A stretch of DNA of 37,898 nucleotides from Candidatus Methylopumilus sp. (GCA_021738045.1 JAIPCU010000011.1:1-37898), one strand, 5' to 3'. Shown: positions 1 through 10,207, numbered from the stretch's first letter. Notes: generated by a model not told the origin, from the letters alone. Numbers and translations: made by a program.

Positions 1-728
1 GTTGCATCGTCTTGCAGGGGCGTTGCCCCATGATTACGTTAGGCGTTTCGAAAAAGACTCTGCCAAACTTCAAGACGGCGGCCGATCTACGTGGTAAAAA
101 AATCGGCGTGACAGCACCTGGCTCGTCGACCAGCATGATTGCGAGCTTTTATTTAGCCAAACACGGTTTGAAGCCGACCGATGTTTCTTTTATTGGTGTG
201 GGCGCAGGTGCTGGTGCGATCTCGGCAATTCGCGAAGGTCAGATTGATGCGCTGGCAAATATTGATCCTGTGATTACCACGCTTGAAGAAGCGAACGAAA
301 TCCTGACGATTGTTGACACCCGTCGCCTAAAAGATACGCAAGATATTTTTGGTGGCAACATGCCTGCCGGTAGCCTGTATCTGCCGCAAGCGTATATCGA
401 CGCAAACCCTAGAACAGTGCAAGCGCTGGCCAATGCGATAGTGCGAGCCGATAAGTGGATTATTAAAGCAGGCCCTGCAGGCGTCACAAAGGCAGTGCCC
501 GCTAGCTATTTGCAAGGCAAGCCAGAGATCTACACCAAGGCTGTTGAAAAATGTTTTGAGGCGATTTCGCCTGATGGCATGATCCCAGAAGACGGGCCGC
601 CTACCGCCTTGAGAGCGCTGGCTGCTTACAATGCCGACATCCGCAATGCCAAAATTGATTTGGCTAAAACCTGGACCAACGACTTCACCCGCCGCGCGAA
701 TGAAAAATACCCTGAAGTGAAGGTCTAA
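1..728 (+). CDS. ABC transporter substrate-binding protein, NMT1/SsuA/NrtA-like (5' partial)
   Basis: This is the C-terminal part of a periplasmic binding protein of the nitrate/sulfonate/taurine/thiamine-precursor type. The reading frame is open to the left window edge, so the start and signal peptide lie outside. The visible part has the typical 'AADLRGKKIGVTAPGSST' stretch at the start of lobe 1, followed by 'GAGAGAISAIREGQIDALA' and a helical C-terminus. It is followed by an ATPase and a permease on the same strand, which makes a complete SsuABC/TauABC-type importer. The substrate cannot be told from sequence: sulfonates, nitrate, a pyrimidine or an aromatic acid are all possible. The ATG at about position 30 is an internal methionine, not the start. 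Family is confident, ligand unknown. Confidence 0.85.
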   Translation, partial: CIVLQGRCPMITLGVSKKTLPNFKTAADLRGKKIGVTAPGSSTSMIASFYLAKHGLKPTDVSFIGVGAGAGAISAIREGQIDALANIDPVITTLEEANEILTIVDTRRLKDTQDIFGGNMPAGSLYLPQAYIDANPRTVQALANAIVRADKWIIKAGPAGVTKAVPASYLQGKPEIYTKAVEKCFEAISPDGMIPEDGPPTALRALAAYNADIRNAKIDLAKTWTNDFTRRANEKYPEVKV

Positions 729-824
729 CCTGTACGTGAACTCATGCACCTAGGCGTCAACGTGTCGGTGCATGCGTCAACAAAATAGATCTTTTGAAAC
801 TAAAGCTTAAATTGAGTATGGTTG

Positions 825-1676
825 ATGGTATCTACTGAAGCAGTCGCAGCCACGGATCAGTCGCAGGCGCAAATACCGGCGCTCTTGTTAAAAGACATCA
901 CCTGTACGTTTGTGTCGCGCGATGATCCGAGTCAACGCTATACGGCGGTGGCCAACAGTACGCTCTCAGTTGCACCCGGCGAGTTTGTGTCGGTCGTCGG
1001 CCCGACTGGTTGTGGAAAATCGACCTTGTTGAATATTGCAGCAGGGTTGCTCGCGCCCTCCAGTGGCGTGGTTGAGTCGTTTGGCGAACCCGTAAACGGC
1101 GTTAATAAGCGTTCGGGTTATATGTTTCAGGGTGAAGCCTTGCTGCCCTGGCGTTGCGCATTGGATAACGTCGTGGCGGGTCTTGAGTTTGCAGGCGTTG
1201 AGCGCGCGCAAGCTTGTGAGCAAGGTCGCGAATGGATGAAGCGTGTTGGTCTGAGCGGTTTTGAAGATCGCTACCCGCACCAAATGTCAGGCGGTATGCG
1301 CAAGCGCACGATGCTCGCGCAGACCCTGATTCGCGACCCCGACCTGATCTTGATGGATGAACCGTTCTCAGCGCTTGATATTCAAACGCGGCAGCTGATG
1401 GAAAACGAAGTACTTGAGTTATGGATGGCCAAGCGCAAAGCTGTGCTGTTTATCACTCACGACTTAGATGAGGCGATTGCGATGAGCGATCGGGTCGTGG
1501 TCTTGTCTGCAGGGCCTGGCACGCACCCGATCGGTGAGTTTGTGATCGACTTGCCGCGTCCGCGTGATGTCGCCGAGGTGCGTATGCAACCTCGGTTTAT
1601 TGAACTTCACGGCGCGATCTGGGCAGTGTTGCGCGATGAAGTTCTCAAGGGCTACGCCCAGCAAAAGCGAGCTTGA
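825..1676 (+). CDS. ABC transporter ATP-binding protein, SsuB/TauB/NrtD-like
   Basis: This is the cytoplasmic ATPase (283 aa) of the importer whose binding protein precedes it and whose permease follows. Visible motifs are Walker [10 protein letters not shown] (residues 59-67), Q-loop 'FQGEALLPW', signature MSGGMRKR, Walker B 'LILMDEPF' and H-loop 'FITHD'. The start chosen is ATG 825; a TTG just upstream at 822 is possible but less likely. The first 20 residues are a low-conservation N-terminal extension. The stop lies 1 nt before the permease start, so the two are translationally coupled. The 96-nt gap after the binding-protein gene shows no clear terminator. Family assignment is strong; the substrate is not determined. 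Confidence 0.9.
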   Translation: MVSTEAVAATDQSQAQIPALLLKDITCTFVSRDDPSQRYTAVANSTLSVAPGEFVSVVGPTGCGKSTLLNIAAGLLAPSSGVVESFGEPVNGVNKRSGYMFQGEALLPWRCALDNVVAGLEFAGVERAQACEQGREWMKRVGLSGFEDRYPHQMSGGMRKRTMLAQTLIRDPDLILMDEPFSALDIQTRQLMENEVLELWMAKRKAVLFITHDLDEAIAMSDRVVVLSAGPGTHPIGEFVIDLPRPRDVAEVRMQPRFIELHGAIWAVLRDEVLKGYAQQKRA

Positions 1677-1677
1677 T

Positions 1678-2475
1678 ATGTTGAACTTTTTAAAGCCCAC
1701 CTCGAAGTTATCGTTGCGTGTGTGGCAAGTCGGCATTTTGATTTTGATTATCGGTAGCTGGCAACTAGCCTCTGCTGACCCAAAAATCGCCTTCTTTTTT
1801 GGTAAGCCTCTTGGTGTTGCGGGCAGGATTTGGGACTGGTTTGTCGCGAACGGCGACATCTATTCACACTTAGGTATTACCTTAACTGAAACAATGTTGG
1901 CCTTCTTTATCGGCACGACCTCGGGTCTAGGAATGGGTTTATGGTTGGGCTTATCCCCGATGGCCAGTAATATTCTTGATCCCTACATCAAAGCGTTGAA
2001 CTCAATGCCACGCGTCATTTTGGCGCCGATTTTTGCCATGTGGTTTGGTTTGGGGATTTGGTCAAAAGTTGCGCTGGCGGTCACGCTGGTGTTTTTTATT
2101 GTGTTCTTTAACGTCTACCAGGGCGTGCGCGAAGTCAGCCCAACCTTGCTGGATAACGCGCGCATGCTAGGTGCTGATCGCAAACAGTTGCTGCGGCAAG
2201 TGTATTTGCCCAGTGCGACAAGCTGGGTCTTTTCAAGCTTGCACACCTCGGTTGGTTTGGCGTTTGTGGGCGCCGTGGTTGGCGAGTATCTAGGCTCTGC
2301 CGCTGGGGTCGGTTATCTGATCTTGCAAGCCGAAGGTACGCTAGATGTGAACACAGTGATTGCCGGTATTTTTGTGTTGACAGCATGCGCACTGATCTTG
2401 GATTCGATCGTCGGCGTGATCGAAAAACGCCTGATGCGCTGGCAGCCAAAATCGGGCGAAACTGAAAAACTGTAA
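1678..2475 (+). CDS. ABC transporter permease, SsuC/TauC/NrtB-like
   Basis: Inner-membrane permease of 265 aa in the binding-protein-dependent transport family. Several hydrophobic helices are visible, including residues of 'VGILILIIGSWQLASA' near the N-terminus and 'VALAVTLVFFIVFFNVYQGV' centrally. The EAA-type cytoplasmic loop that docks to the ATPase is seen as 'NARMLGADRKQLLRQVYLPSA'. The start is ATG 1678, 1 nt after the ATPase stop; an in-frame extension back to 1564 would only overlap the ATPase gene. It is the last gene of the operon and faces transaldolase convergently. The substrate is unknown, as for its partners. Confidence 0.9.
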   Translation: MLNFLKPTSKLSLRVWQVGILILIIGSWQLASADPKIAFFFGKPLGVAGRIWDWFVANGDIYSHLGITLTETMLAFFIGTTSGLGMGLWLGLSPMASNILDPYIKALNSMPRVILAPIFAMWFGLGIWSKVALAVTLVFFIVFFNVYQGVREVSPTLLDNARMLGADRKQLLRQVYLPSATSWVFSSLHTSVGLAFVGAVVGEYLGSAAGVGYLILQAEGTLDVNTVIAGIFVLTACALILDSIVGVIEKRLMRWQPKSGETEKL

Positions 2476-2485
2476 TCGGTATGTT

Positions 2486-2504
2486 TGCAGCCTTGATGGC
2501 TGCA
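2486..2504. terminator. Hairpin between convergent permease and transaldolase genes
   Basis: A perfect 7-bp inverted repeat (TGCAGCC / GGCTGCA) with a 5-nt loop (TTGAT) lies 10 nt after the permease stop, in the 70-bp convergent gap. No T-tract follows on either strand, so intrinsic termination would be weak. It may act as an mRNA 3'-end stabiliser or a bidirectional stop. Confidence 0.45.
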
Positions 2505-2545
2505 CCACGTCTGACTTTGACGAGTCGCACAGGCTAGCCTAATGC

Positions 2546-3499
2546 TTAGCGCTGAGCCTCGATCAAAGCATCAAGCTTACGTGCGTCAGCGACAAACGCA
2601 CGGATCCCTTCAGATAATTTCTCGCTAGCCATCGCATCTTCATTGAGTAAAAAGCGAAAAGCCTGCTCGCCCGATGGTAAACGCTCAAGTGGGTGAGCCT
2701 TTGCGTAGGCGGCGTTCAGGCACGGGCTAACCGTGCCCGGTGTGTCACTGAGCTTAGCTAGCAGATCGGGGCTGATGGTCAATAAGTCACAGCCGGCAAG
2801 CGCCAAAATTTGCCCAGTGTTTCTGAAGCTTGCGCCCATGATTTCAGTGGCAACGCCAAAATTTTTGTAGTAACTATAGATATTTGAAACCGACAACACA
2901 CCTGGGTCGTTGACGCCACTGTTGGCGGCTTCGTTCCAGGTGCTGCCTTGCTGTTTTTTGTGCCAGTCGTAGATACGGCCAACAAAAGGTGATATCAACT
3001 TTACCCGTGCATCGGCGCACTCAACGGCTTGCACCAAAGAGAAGAGCAAGGTCAGGTTGCAGTGAATGCCCTCGGCCTCTAGCACGCGTGCTGCCTGTAT
3101 ACCCTCATAGGTGGCGGCAATTTTGATCAGAATGCGTTCGCGACCAAAGCCAGCATCTTGATAAAGAGCAATCAGTTGGCGGGCGCGCGCAATGGTGGCG
3201 CTGGTGTCGAACGATAAACGCGCATCCACCTCTGTTGAAACTCTGCCAGGCACAATATTAAGGATTTCTTTCCCAAAAGAGACGAGCAACTGGTCAACCA
3301 AGTCACTTGTTGCCGCCTTGGGATTGGCTTTCACGCAGCGCTCTAGCATGGGCCGATAGGCCTCTTGCTGAACTGCTTTGAGTATCAAAGAGGGGTTGGT
3401 GGTCGCATCGGTGGGTAGATAGCGCCGCATGCTCTCAAAGTCGCCTGTATCGGCAACAACGGTGGTTTGGGTACGAAGGGAGTCAAGAAGGCTGGCCAT
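2546..3499 (-). CDS. tal: Transaldolase
   Basis: Transaldolase (317 aa) transfers a dihydroxyacetone unit between sugar phosphates in the non-oxidative pentose phosphate pathway, in the cytoplasm. The N-terminus carries the family pattern '[10 protein letters not shown]' with Asp17, and '[10 protein letters not shown]' follows. The Schiff-base lysine is Lys126 in '[11 protein letters not shown]'. The C-terminal part contains '[18 protein letters not shown]' and 'LTISPDLL', both typical of TalB. Length matches the 316-318 aa TalB subfamily. A good ribosome site (GGAAG) precedes the ATG. It is divergent from carA with only about 50 bp between the starts, so the two promoters must be compact or overlapping. 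Confidence 0.97.
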   Translation of the reverse strand: MASLLDSLRTQTTVVADTGDFESMRRYLPTDATTNPSLILKAVQQEAYRPMLERCVKANPKAATSDLVDQLLVSFGKEILNIVPGRVSTEVDARLSFDTSATIARARQLIALYQDAGFGRERILIKIAATYEGIQAARVLEAEGIHCNLTLLFSLVQAVECADARVKLISPFVGRIYDWHKKQQGSTWNEAANSGVNDPGVLSVSNIYSYYKNFGVATEIMGASFRNTGQILALAGCDLLTISPDLLAKLSDTPGTVSPCLNAAYAKAHPLERLPSGEQAFRFLLNEDAMASEKLSEGIRAFVADARKLDALIEAQR

Positions 3500-3549
3500 C
3501 AGTTATACTTCCAAGGTTTGCTTACTAATTTTTAACGCTGGGGTTGATT

Positions 3550-4725
3550 GTGCTGCCGAATATATTTGATGAACTACGAGCCAAGCAAAACGCCCCCCAG
3601 TCAAAGCGTGCTGTTGCAATTTTAGCGCTTGCCGACGGAACCATCTTCAAAGGTGTTTCGATAGGGGCTGATGGCCACACTGTAGCCGAGGTCGTATTCA
3701 ATACGGCCATGACAGGTTACCAAGAAATATTGACAGATCCTAGCTATAGCGGCCAAATTGTGACTTTAACGTATCCGCATATTGGCAATACAGGTGTCAA
3801 CCTCGAAGACGTCGAATCCACAAAAATTCACGCCGCCGGCCTGATTGTGCGCAATTGCCCCGAGCAATTGTCCAACTTTCGGTCAACCCAGTCGTTGCCT
3901 GATTACCTAAAAGCACAGGGCATTGTCGCCATTGCCGAAATCGATACCCGCAAACTCACGCGTATTTTGCGAGAAGGTGGTGCGCAGGGTGGCTGTATCT
4001 TAGTGGGTGATGACGCTGAGCAGGCCTTGACGCTTGCGGCAAAGTTTCCGGGGATGTCGGGTCAGGATTTGGCCAAAGTCGTGTCCGCCACCAAGCACGC
4101 GAACTGGACAGAAACCACCTGGCAGCTCGAGACGGGTTTTGGCCAAAACAGCAGCCAATTGCCTCACGTGGTGGCCTACGATTTTGGCGTCAAGTCCAAT
4201 ATTCTGCGCTTAATGGCCGAGCGTGGTTGCCGTATCACCGTTGTGCCGGCACAAACCACCGCTGATGAAGTCTTCAAGCTCAAGCCCGATGGCGTATTTT
4301 TATCCAACGGGCCCGGTGACCCAGACCCCTGCGATTATGCGATTGCCGCAACAAAAGTGTTTCTCGAGCGTAAATTGCCCACTTTCGGTATCTGCTTGGG
4401 TCACCAGATTATGGGTTTGGCCGTTGGCGCCAAGACCGTCAAGATGAAAACGGGTCATCATGGCTCTAATCATCCGGTGCAAGATCTGGCCTCAGGCCGG
4501 GTATTCATCACCGCGCAAAACCATGGCTTTGCGGTAGATGCGCAAACCTTGCCCGCTAACGCACGCGCCACTCACGTGTCGTTGTTTGATGGCACCTTGC
4601 AGGGGTTTGAGTTAACCGACCGACCTGCCTTTTGTTTTCAAGGGCACCCTGAAGCGAGCCCTGGGCCACATGACGTCGTTGTCTTGTTCGATCAATTCAT
4701 GAGCCTGATGGCCAGCAACAAATAA
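3550..4725 (+). CDS. carA: Carbamoyl-phosphate synthase small subunit
   Basis: CarA (391 aa from this start) is the glutaminase subunit that delivers ammonia to CarB for carbamoyl phosphate, the precursor of arginine and pyrimidines. The N-terminal CPSase domain has '[11 protein letters not shown]' and '[16 protein letters not shown]'. The C-terminal class I glutamine amidotransferase domain has 'LSNGPGDP', the nucleophile Cys282 in '[10 protein letters not shown]' and the His/Glu pair in 'GHPEASPGP'. There is no ATG near the expected N-terminus. GTG 3550 is preferred because a GGGG-containing site (about 3540-3543) sits 6 nt upstream; TTG 3544 is the alternative. carB follows after 9 nt. Confidence 0.96.
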   Translation: MLPNIFDELRAKQNAPQSKRAVAILALADGTIFKGVSIGADGHTVAEVVFNTAMTGYQEILTDPSYSGQIVTLTYPHIGNTGVNLEDVESTKIHAAGLIVRNCPEQLSNFRSTQSLPDYLKAQGIVAIAEIDTRKLTRILREGGAQGGCILVGDDAEQALTLAAKFPGMSGQDLAKVVSATKHANWTETTWQLETGFGQNSSQLPHVVAYDFGVKSNILRLMAERGCRITVVPAQTTADEVFKLKPDGVFLSNGPGDPDPCDYAIAATKVFLERKLPTFGICLGHQIMGLAVGAKTVKMKTGHHGSNHPVQDLASGRVFITAQNHGFAVDAQTLPANARATHVSLFDGTLQGFELTDRPAFCFQGHPEASPGPHDVVVLFDQFMSLMASNK

Positions 4726-4734
4726 AGAGTCACC

Positions 4735-7700
4735 ATGCCCAAGCGTACCGATCTAAAAACTATTCTGATTATTGGCGCTGGCCCCATTGTGATTGGGCAA
4801 GCGTGCGAATTTGATTACTCAGGCGCGCAGGCCTGCAAGGCCCTCAAAGCAGAGGGCTACCGCACGGTGCTGGTCAACAGCAATCCTGCCACCATCATGA
4901 CCGACCCAGAAACGGCCGATGTCACCTACATCGAGCCCATCACCTGGCAAGTCGTCGAAAAAATCATTGAAAAAGAACGACCAGATGCTGTGCTGCCCAC
5001 GATGGGTGGTCAAACGGCGCTAAATTGCGCGCTCGATCTCGATAAGCATGGCGTACTCAAAAAATACAATGTTGAGTTGATTGGCGCCAATGCGCACGCG
5101 ATCGAAAAAGCCGAAGATCGTCAAAAATTTAAAGTCGCAATGACTGCGATTGGTCTTGAGTCAGCCAAGTCAGGCGTGGCGCACTCGCTCGAAGAGGCCT
5201 GGGAAGTTCAACGCCGCATCGGTATTGAGCTGGGCACCTCAGGGTTTCCGGCTGTGATTCGACCTAGCTTCACCCTCGGTGGCAGCGGTGGTGGTATCGC
5301 GTACAACGCCGAAGAGTTCGAAACGATTTGTCGTCGTGGCCTCGAGGCGTCGCCCACCAGCGAGCTCTTGATCGAAGAGTCGTTGCTAGGCTGGAAAGAG
5401 TTTGAAATGGAAGTCGTGCGCGACAGCGCCGATAACTGCATCATCGTTTGCTCGATCGAAAATTTAGATCCAATGGGTGTGCACACCGGTGACTCGATCA
5501 CGGTTGCACCTGCTCAAACGCTGACTGATAAAGAATATCAAATCATGCGTAATGCGTCGATCGCGGTGTTGCGCGAAATCGGCGTTGATACCGGCGGCTC
5601 AAATGTGCAGTTTGCGGTCAACCCCTTAAATGGCCGGATGATTGTGATCGAGATGAATCCGCGTGTGTCGCGTTCATCTGCTTTGGCATCAAAAGCCACA
5701 GGCTTTCCGATCGCCAAGGTCGCTGCCCGCTTGGCCGTGGGGTACACCTTAGACGAACTTAAAAACGAAATCACAGGTGGTGCAACTCCTGCCTCGTTTG
5801 AACCTACGATCGACTATGTCGTGACAAAGGTGCCGCGTTTTGCTTTCGAAAAATTTCCGACCGCTGACGCACGCTTAACCACGCAAATGAAGTCTGTGGG
5901 CGAAGTCATGGCGATTGGTCGTACCTTTCAAGAATCGTTTCAAAAAGCGCTGCGCGGCTTAGAGGTCGGCGTAGACGGCCTCAATCAAAAAACCACCGAT
6001 CGCGAAAAGATTCAAATCGAATTGGGCGAGCCTGGGCCTGAGCGGATCTGGTACGTGGGCGATGCCTTTGCGCAAGGCTTCTCGATGGAAGAAGTGCATC
6101 AACTCACCAAGATTGATCCTTGGTTTTTGGCGCAGATTAAAGAAATTGTTGATATTGAGTTGGCGCTTGAGCAACGTACCCTCGCTGACCTCGATTACGA
6201 AACGCTCTGGCAATTGAAGCGTCGCGGTTTCTCTGACCGTCGCTTAGCCTTTTTGTTAGATACCGTTGAAGGCGAGGTGCGTAAACTGCGCCATCAACTG
6301 AATGTGCGCCCAGTATTTAAGCGCGTGGATACCTGCGCGGCAGAGTTTGCGACCAATACGGCCTATTTATATTCAACCTACGAGCAAGATTGCGAAGCCA
6401 AACCCACTGATCGTAAAAAGATCATTGTGCTGGGTGGGGGCCCCAACCGTATCGGCCAAGGTATTGAGTTTGATTATTGCTGCGTGCATGCCGCGTTGGC
6501 CTTAAGCGAAGATGGTTTTGAAACCATCATGATCAATTGCAACCCTGAAACCGTTTCGACCGATTACGACACCTCAGATCGCTTGTACTTTGAGCCTGTC
6601 ACGCTTGAAGATGTACTTGAAATCGTACATATCGAAAAACCTGTGGGCATGATCGTGCAGTATGGTGGTCAAACACCCTTAAAGCTTGCGCGTGCGCTTG
6701 AAGCCAACGGTGTGCCGATTATTGGTACCAGCCCCGAGTCAATCGACGTAGCTGAAGACCGTGAGCGTTTTCAAAAATTGTTAACCAAGCTCAACTTGCG
6801 TCAGCCGCCTAATCGCACTGCACGCACTGAAAGCGAAGCCTTGGCGCATGCTCAAGAAATCGGTTACCCCTTGGTGGTACGCCCAAGCTATGTGCTCGGT
6901 GGCCGCGCCATGGAAATCGTTCATGAACAAGGTGACCTCGAACGCTATATGCGCGAGGCCGTCAAGGTTAGTAATGATTCGCCAGTGTTGCTCGATCGCT
7001 TTTTGAATGACGCCATTGAGATCGATGTCGATTGCCTGTGCGATGGGCAACAGGTGTTTATTGGTGGTGTGATGGAACACATCGAGCAAGCGGGCGTGCA
7101 TTCGGGCGACTCGGCTTGCAGCTTGCCACCATTTTCGTTGTCAGACGAAATGACAACTGAAATCAAACGCCAAACCGCCTTGATGGCGCGCGCACTCAAT
7201 GTGTCGGGTCTGATGAACGTACAGTTTGCCGTGCAAAAAGGTGACGTCTATGTGCTTGAAGTGAACCCGCGCGCCTCACGCACGGTTCCCTTTGTGTCTA
7301 AGGCAACAGGTCTGCAGTTAGCAAAAATTGCCGCTCGTGCCATGGCTGGTAAAACCTTGGCGGCGCAAGGCATTACTAAAGAGGTCGTACCACATTACTT
7401 CTCAGTCAAAGAGGCTGTGTTTCCGTTTGTGAAGTTTCCAGGCGTCGATACGATTCTTGGGCCTGAGATGAAATCCACTGGCGAAGTCATGGGCGTAGGT
7501 GTGACCTTTGGCGAAGCCTTTGTAAAGTCACAAATGGCCGCAAGCGTGAACTTGCCTGAATCGGGCACAGTGTTCATTAGCGTCAAAAATCAAGATAAGC
7601 CTAAAGCGGTTGAAGTCGCCCGTGGCTTGCATGGCTTGGGCTTTAAAGTGGTGGCGACACGCGGTACCGCCGCCGCGATCAAAGACGCTGGTATCCCCGT

Positions 7701-7974
7701 CATGGTGGTGAATAAAGTCGCTGAGGGCCGTCCGCACATCGTAGATATGCTTAAAAATGGCGAAGTCTCGCTGGTGATCAACACCGTTGAAGAGCGCCGC
7801 AACGCGATCACCGATTCGCGTGCGATTCGCACACAAGCGTTGGCGGCCAGAGTCACTTATTACACGACTATCGCTGGTGCACGCGCCGCCGTTGAAGGCA
7901 TGCAGTACTTGCGCGAAGGGCTTGGGATCAAGGTGTATTCGTTGCAAGAACTGCATCAGTCGCTGGAGAAATAA
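4735..7974 (+). CDS. carB: Carbamoyl-phosphate synthase large subunit
   Basis: CarB (1079 aa) makes carbamoyl phosphate from bicarbonate, ammonia and two ATP. It has the usual duplicated architecture. The first half (about 1-400) is the carboxyphosphate domain with '[20 protein letters not shown]' and the ATP-grasp pattern '[10 protein letters not shown]'. An oligomerisation region spans about 400-550. The second half has '[17 protein letters not shown]' and a second ATP-grasp with '[11 protein letters not shown]'. A C-terminal methylglyoxal-synthase-like allosteric domain begins at about 940. Length is close to the E. coli enzyme (1073 aa). Spacing to carA is 9 nt and to the next gene 1 nt, so the downstream CoA-transferase probably shares its transcript. 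Confidence 0.98.
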   Translation: MPKRTDLKTILIIGAGPIVIGQACEFDYSGAQACKALKAEGYRTVLVNSNPATIMTDPETADVTYIEPITWQVVEKIIEKERPDAVLPTMGGQTALNCALDLDKHGVLKKYNVELIGANAHAIEKAEDRQKFKVAMTAIGLESAKSGVAHSLEEAWEVQRRIGIELGTSGFPAVIRPSFTLGGSGGGIAYNAEEFETICRRGLEASPTSELLIEESLLGWKEFEMEVVRDSADNCIIVCSIENLDPMGVHTGDSITVAPAQTLTDKEYQIMRNASIAVLREIGVDTGGSNVQFAVNPLNGRMIVIEMNPRVSRSSALASKATGFPIAKVAARLAVGYTLDELKNEITGGATPASFEPTIDYVVTKVPRFAFEKFPTADARLTTQMKSVGEVMAIGRTFQESFQKALRGLEVGVDGLNQKTTDREKIQIELGEPGPERIWYVGDAFAQGFSMEEVHQLTKIDPWFLAQIKEIVDIELALEQRTLADLDYETLWQLKRRGFSDRRLAFLLDTVEGEVRKLRHQLNVRPVFKRVDTCAAEFATNTAYLYSTYEQDCEAKPTDRKKIIVLGGGPNRIGQGIEFDYCCVHAALALSEDGFETIMINCNPETVSTDYDTSDRLYFEPVTLEDVLEIVHIEKPVGMIVQYGGQTPLKLARALEANGVPIIGTSPESIDVAEDRERFQKLLTKLNLRQPPNRTARTESEALAHAQEIGYPLVVRPSYVLGGRAMEIVHEQGDLERYMREAVKVSNDSPVLLDRFLNDAIEIDVDCLCDGQQVFIGGVMEHIEQAGVHSGDSACSLPPFSLSDEMTTEIKRQTALMARALNVSGLMNVQFAVQKGDVYVLEVNPRASRTVPFVSKATGLQLAKIAARAMAGKTLAAQGITKEVVPHYFSVKEAVFPFVKFPGVDTILGPEMKSTGEVMGVGVTFGEAFVKSQMAASVNLPESGTVFISVKNQDKPKAVEVARGLHGLGFKVVATRGTAAAIKDAGIPVMVVNKVAEGRPHIVDMLKNGEVSLVINTVEERRNAITDSRAIRTQALAARVTYYTTIAGARAAVEGMQYLREGLGIKVYSLQELHQSLEK

Positions 7975-7975
7975 T

Positions 7976-9163
7976 ATGACACCAACTCCTCTTCCTTACG
8001 CTGGCCTGCGCGTTTTAGACATTAGCCAGGGCATTGCTGGCCCTTACTGTGCCCACATACTCTGGCAGCAGGGCGCCCACGTGTTGAAGGTCGAACCCCC
8101 AGCTGGTGATTGGATTCGCTTTGTCGGTGTGGGTAAGGGCGACTTAAGCGCGCTGGCGATTCAGTTCAATGCTGGTAAGCAAGCGTTGGCGCTAGATGCG
8201 CGCACCGAGGCAGGTAAAAAGATTCTGTTCGATCTCGCCTTGCAAGCTGATGTTATCGTGCAAAATTTTCGACCAGGTGTCGCCGACCGTTTAGGCGTTG
8301 GTTATTCAGCAATGTCAACAATCAAGCCTGACCTTGTGTACGTGTCGGTCAGTGGCTATGGGCAAACGGGCCCGTATGCTGATGCACCCGCAACCGATTC
8401 TGTGATGCAAGCTGACAGTGGCTTGATGTTCTCCAATCAAGATGAGCATGGCACGCCCAGGCGTGTCGGGCTGTTGGCCGCAGATGTGATGACTGGTTTG
8501 TATGCCTCGCAGGGTGCTGCAACCGCGCTGTATCAACGTCTAGCGCACAAGCTGGGTACACACGTGCAAGTCAGCCTGTTTGAGGCCTGTGCGGCGTTTC
8601 AGGGGGCTTGTTTTATCGAGCAGGCTATCGCGGGCAAACGGCCGTTTGGGGCCGTTAGCGCGCCGAATGCTGTGTTTGCCACTTCAGATGGAACAGTCTC
8701 TGTTGTCACCGTGAACACTGAGCATTTTCATCGTGTCTGCAAGGCGCTCAGCCGCGAAGAATGGATCACCGATCCGCGCTACCTTGAAAACGCGATTCGT
8801 TTTGAAAATCGTGCAATCTTGCATGCCGACATGGCTCAAATCCTCAAGCAAAACACGACCGCTCACTGGGTAGGTTTGTTACAAAAGCATGATGTATTGC
8901 ACGCACAAGTGCGCAACTACACCGAAGTGCTTGCGCACCCACAGGCCGTGCATCTGAATTTGGCACAACAACTCGAGCAGGCAGGTGTTGGCAAGCTTCC
9001 CTATATTGGTCTGCCTTCGCATCCGCTGCACCGCCCAGTGACCAGCGCGCCGCGTATTGGTGAACACTCAATCCAGGCGCTGACTGAGGCGGGTGTCAAT
9101 GCCGAGTCGATTCAGCAACTGCTTAAGGCGGGTGTCGTGACTCAGGCGCCGGCGCTAGCTTAA
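7976..9163 (+). CDS. CaiB/BaiF (class III) CoA-transferase family protein
   Basis: A 395-aa member of the class III CoA-transferases, which move CoA between carboxylic acids through an aspartyl-CoA thioester. The N-terminus 'GLRVLDISQGIAGPYCAHIL' and 'VIVQNFRPGVADRLGVGY' are typical, and the predicted nucleophile is Asp170 in 'GLLAADVMTGLYASQG'. The start is ATG 7976, 1 nt after the carB stop, so it is translationally coupled to carB; the longer in-frame extension only overlaps carB. The substrate cannot be read from sequence. Because nicotinate breakdown downstream could yield glutarate, a glutarate-CoA transferase role is an attractive inference. It may equally be an unrelated carB neighbour. 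Family confident, reaction unknown. Confidence 0.88.
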   Translation: MTPTPLPYAGLRVLDISQGIAGPYCAHILWQQGAHVLKVEPPAGDWIRFVGVGKGDLSALAIQFNAGKQALALDARTEAGKKILFDLALQADVIVQNFRPGVADRLGVGYSAMSTIKPDLVYVSVSGYGQTGPYADAPATDSVMQADSGLMFSNQDEHGTPRRVGLLAADVMTGLYASQGAATALYQRLAHKLGTHVQVSLFEACAAFQGACFIEQAIAGKRPFGAVSAPNAVFATSDGTVSVVTVNTEHFHRVCKALSREEWITDPRYLENAIRFENRAILHADMAQILKQNTTAHWVGLLQKHDVLHAQVRNYTEVLAHPQAVHLNLAQQLEQAGVGKLPYIGLPSHPLHRPVTSAPRIGEHSIQALTEAGVNAESIQQLLKAGVVTQAPALA

Positions 9164-9186
9164 TGTCAGGCTACGGGAGTATTGCT

Positions 9187-9273
9187 ATGTCGGCTGACTT
9201 CGCGAAAGACAGCGAAACTGCAATCGCTACGGGGCAGACCATTATGCTTGCTTCGGGCGCAAAGGCCAATTAA
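9187..9273 (+). CDS. Possible 28-codon leader or coupling ORF ahead of the SDR gene
   Basis: A short open frame starts at ATG 9187, 8 nt after a purine-rich GGGAG, and ends with TAA at 9271-9273, exactly abutting the ATG of the SDR gene. The peptide (about 28 aa, beginning MSADFAKD) has no recognisable motif and no membrane segment. Its value may be translational coupling: ribosomes ending at the TAA could restart on the next base, which would compensate for the weak site of the SDR gene. It could also be chance. Coding status is unproven. Confidence 0.25.
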   Translation: MSADFAKDSETAIATGQTIMLASGAKAN

Positions 9274-10032
9274 ATGGCAGTCTTTATTACCGGTGCCAGC
9301 AGTGGCTTAGGTGCGGCGCTTGCTAAGCAGTATGCGCTGCAAGGCCACACACTTGGCTTGTTAGCGCGTCGACGCGATCGTTTGCATGAACTCGCTTCGA
9401 GTTTGCCGGGTCGCCACTACCTGTATGTGGTCGATGTGCAAGATCGCGCTGAGCTTCACGCAGCCGCATACAACTTTATCGAACAAGTGGGCGAGGTGGA
9501 TGTTGTGATCGCCTGCGCGGGTATCAGTGCAGGCACGCTGACCGAAGAAGCCGATGATTTCGCTGTATTCAAAGCGATCTTTGAAACCAATGTCATGGCA
9601 ACGGTGTCGACGTTTGAGCCCTTTGTGCCCCAAATGATTAAGCGTCGAGCCGGCACGCTTGTGGGGATTGCGAGTGTCGCAGGTGTCAGGGGCTTGCCGG
9701 GTGCGGGCGCGTACAGCGCTTCAAAGTCAGCTGTGACTACCTATTGCGAAAGCCTGCGCTTAGAGCTCAAGCCCCACCACGTGGGCGTCGTGACGATCGC
9801 ACCTGGTTTTATTCGCACAGAGATGACCGAAAAAAATCCTTATCACATGCCTTTCTTGATGGATGCTGAGGAGTTTGCAGTGAGAGCGCTTGTGGCGATT
9901 CAACAAAAAAAATCTTATGTGGTGATCCCGTGGCAGATGGGGGTGGTGGGTAAGCTGCTGCGCCTGCTGCCCAATTGGCTGTACGACAGGTTGGCCGTGA
10001 ACGGCCCGCGCAAACCTAGAAAAGCTGGCTGA
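9274..10032 (+). CDS. SDR family NAD(P)-dependent oxidoreductase
   Basis: Classical short-chain dehydrogenase/reductase of 252 aa. The N-terminal Rossmann motif is TGASSGLG (residues 6-13), 'NVMAT' lies at 106-110, and the catalytic set is Ser134, Tyr147 and Lys151 ('YSASK'). The substrate-loop part 'PGFIRTEMTEKNPYHMPF' and the C-terminal hydrophobic stretch 'GVVGKLLRLLPNWLYDRLA' suggest a membrane-associated or lipophilic substrate type, as in many uncharacterised SDRs. The basic residues after strand 2 ('LLARRRDRL') hint at NADPH preference. It follows the CoA-transferase gene by 110 nt. A role in reducing 2-formylglutarate is conceivable but not supported by any specific motif. Confidence 0.9.
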   Translation: MAVFITGASSGLGAALAKQYALQGHTLGLLARRRDRLHELASSLPGRHYLYVVDVQDRAELHAAAYNFIEQVGEVDVVIACAGISAGTLTEEADDFAVFKAIFETNVMATVSTFEPFVPQMIKRRAGTLVGIASVAGVRGLPGAGAYSASKSAVTTYCESLRLELKPHHVGVVTIAPGFIRTEMTEKNPYHMPFLMDAEEFAVRALVAIQQKKSYVVIPWQMGVVGKLLRLLPNWLYDRLAVNGPRKPRKAG

Positions 10033-10049
10033 TGATTAGCAGCCAGCTT
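10022..10049. terminator. Perfect 10-bp hairpin at the SDR stop codon
   Basis: AAGCTGGCTG and CAGCCAGCTT form a perfect 10-bp inverted repeat with an 8-nt loop; the left arm includes the last codons and part of the SDR stop. It sits 1 nt from the end of the oppositely oriented small membrane gene, so it may serve both transcripts. No T-tract follows on the plus strand, so its strength as an intrinsic terminator is doubtful. Confidence 0.55.
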
Positions 10050-10050
10050 G

Positions 10051-10185
10051 CTAGATGAGTCGTTTAACGACATTGGCAATAATAAAGGTCAATAAGGCGA
10101 AAGCGCTGACAATTAGCGTCGTCACAAACATCGTTGTTTTTGCTCTTTCTGCGTCACTGAACCGGTATGTGATGTATCTCAACAT
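10051..10185 (-). CDS. Small single-pass membrane protein (hypothetical)
   Basis: A 44-aa protein with a basic/polar N-terminal part (MLRYITYRFSDAERAK), one strongly hydrophobic helix at about residues 18-39, and a basic end (VVKRLI). The chosen ATG at 10185 has an excellent ribosome site (GAGAAGGA, 5 nt upstream), better than the longer in-frame start at 10236. It lies 22 nt downstream of the 144-aa membrane protein gene on the same strand, so the two are probably one transcript. I do not recognise a family. Small proteins of this shape are often accessory subunits or membrane regulators, but nothing here points to a specific role. Confidence 0.6.
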   Translation of the reverse strand: MLRYITYRFSDAERAKTTMFVTTLIVSAFALLTFIIANVVKRLI

Positions 10186-10207
10186 AGAAATCCTTCTCGT
10201 AAAAAAT

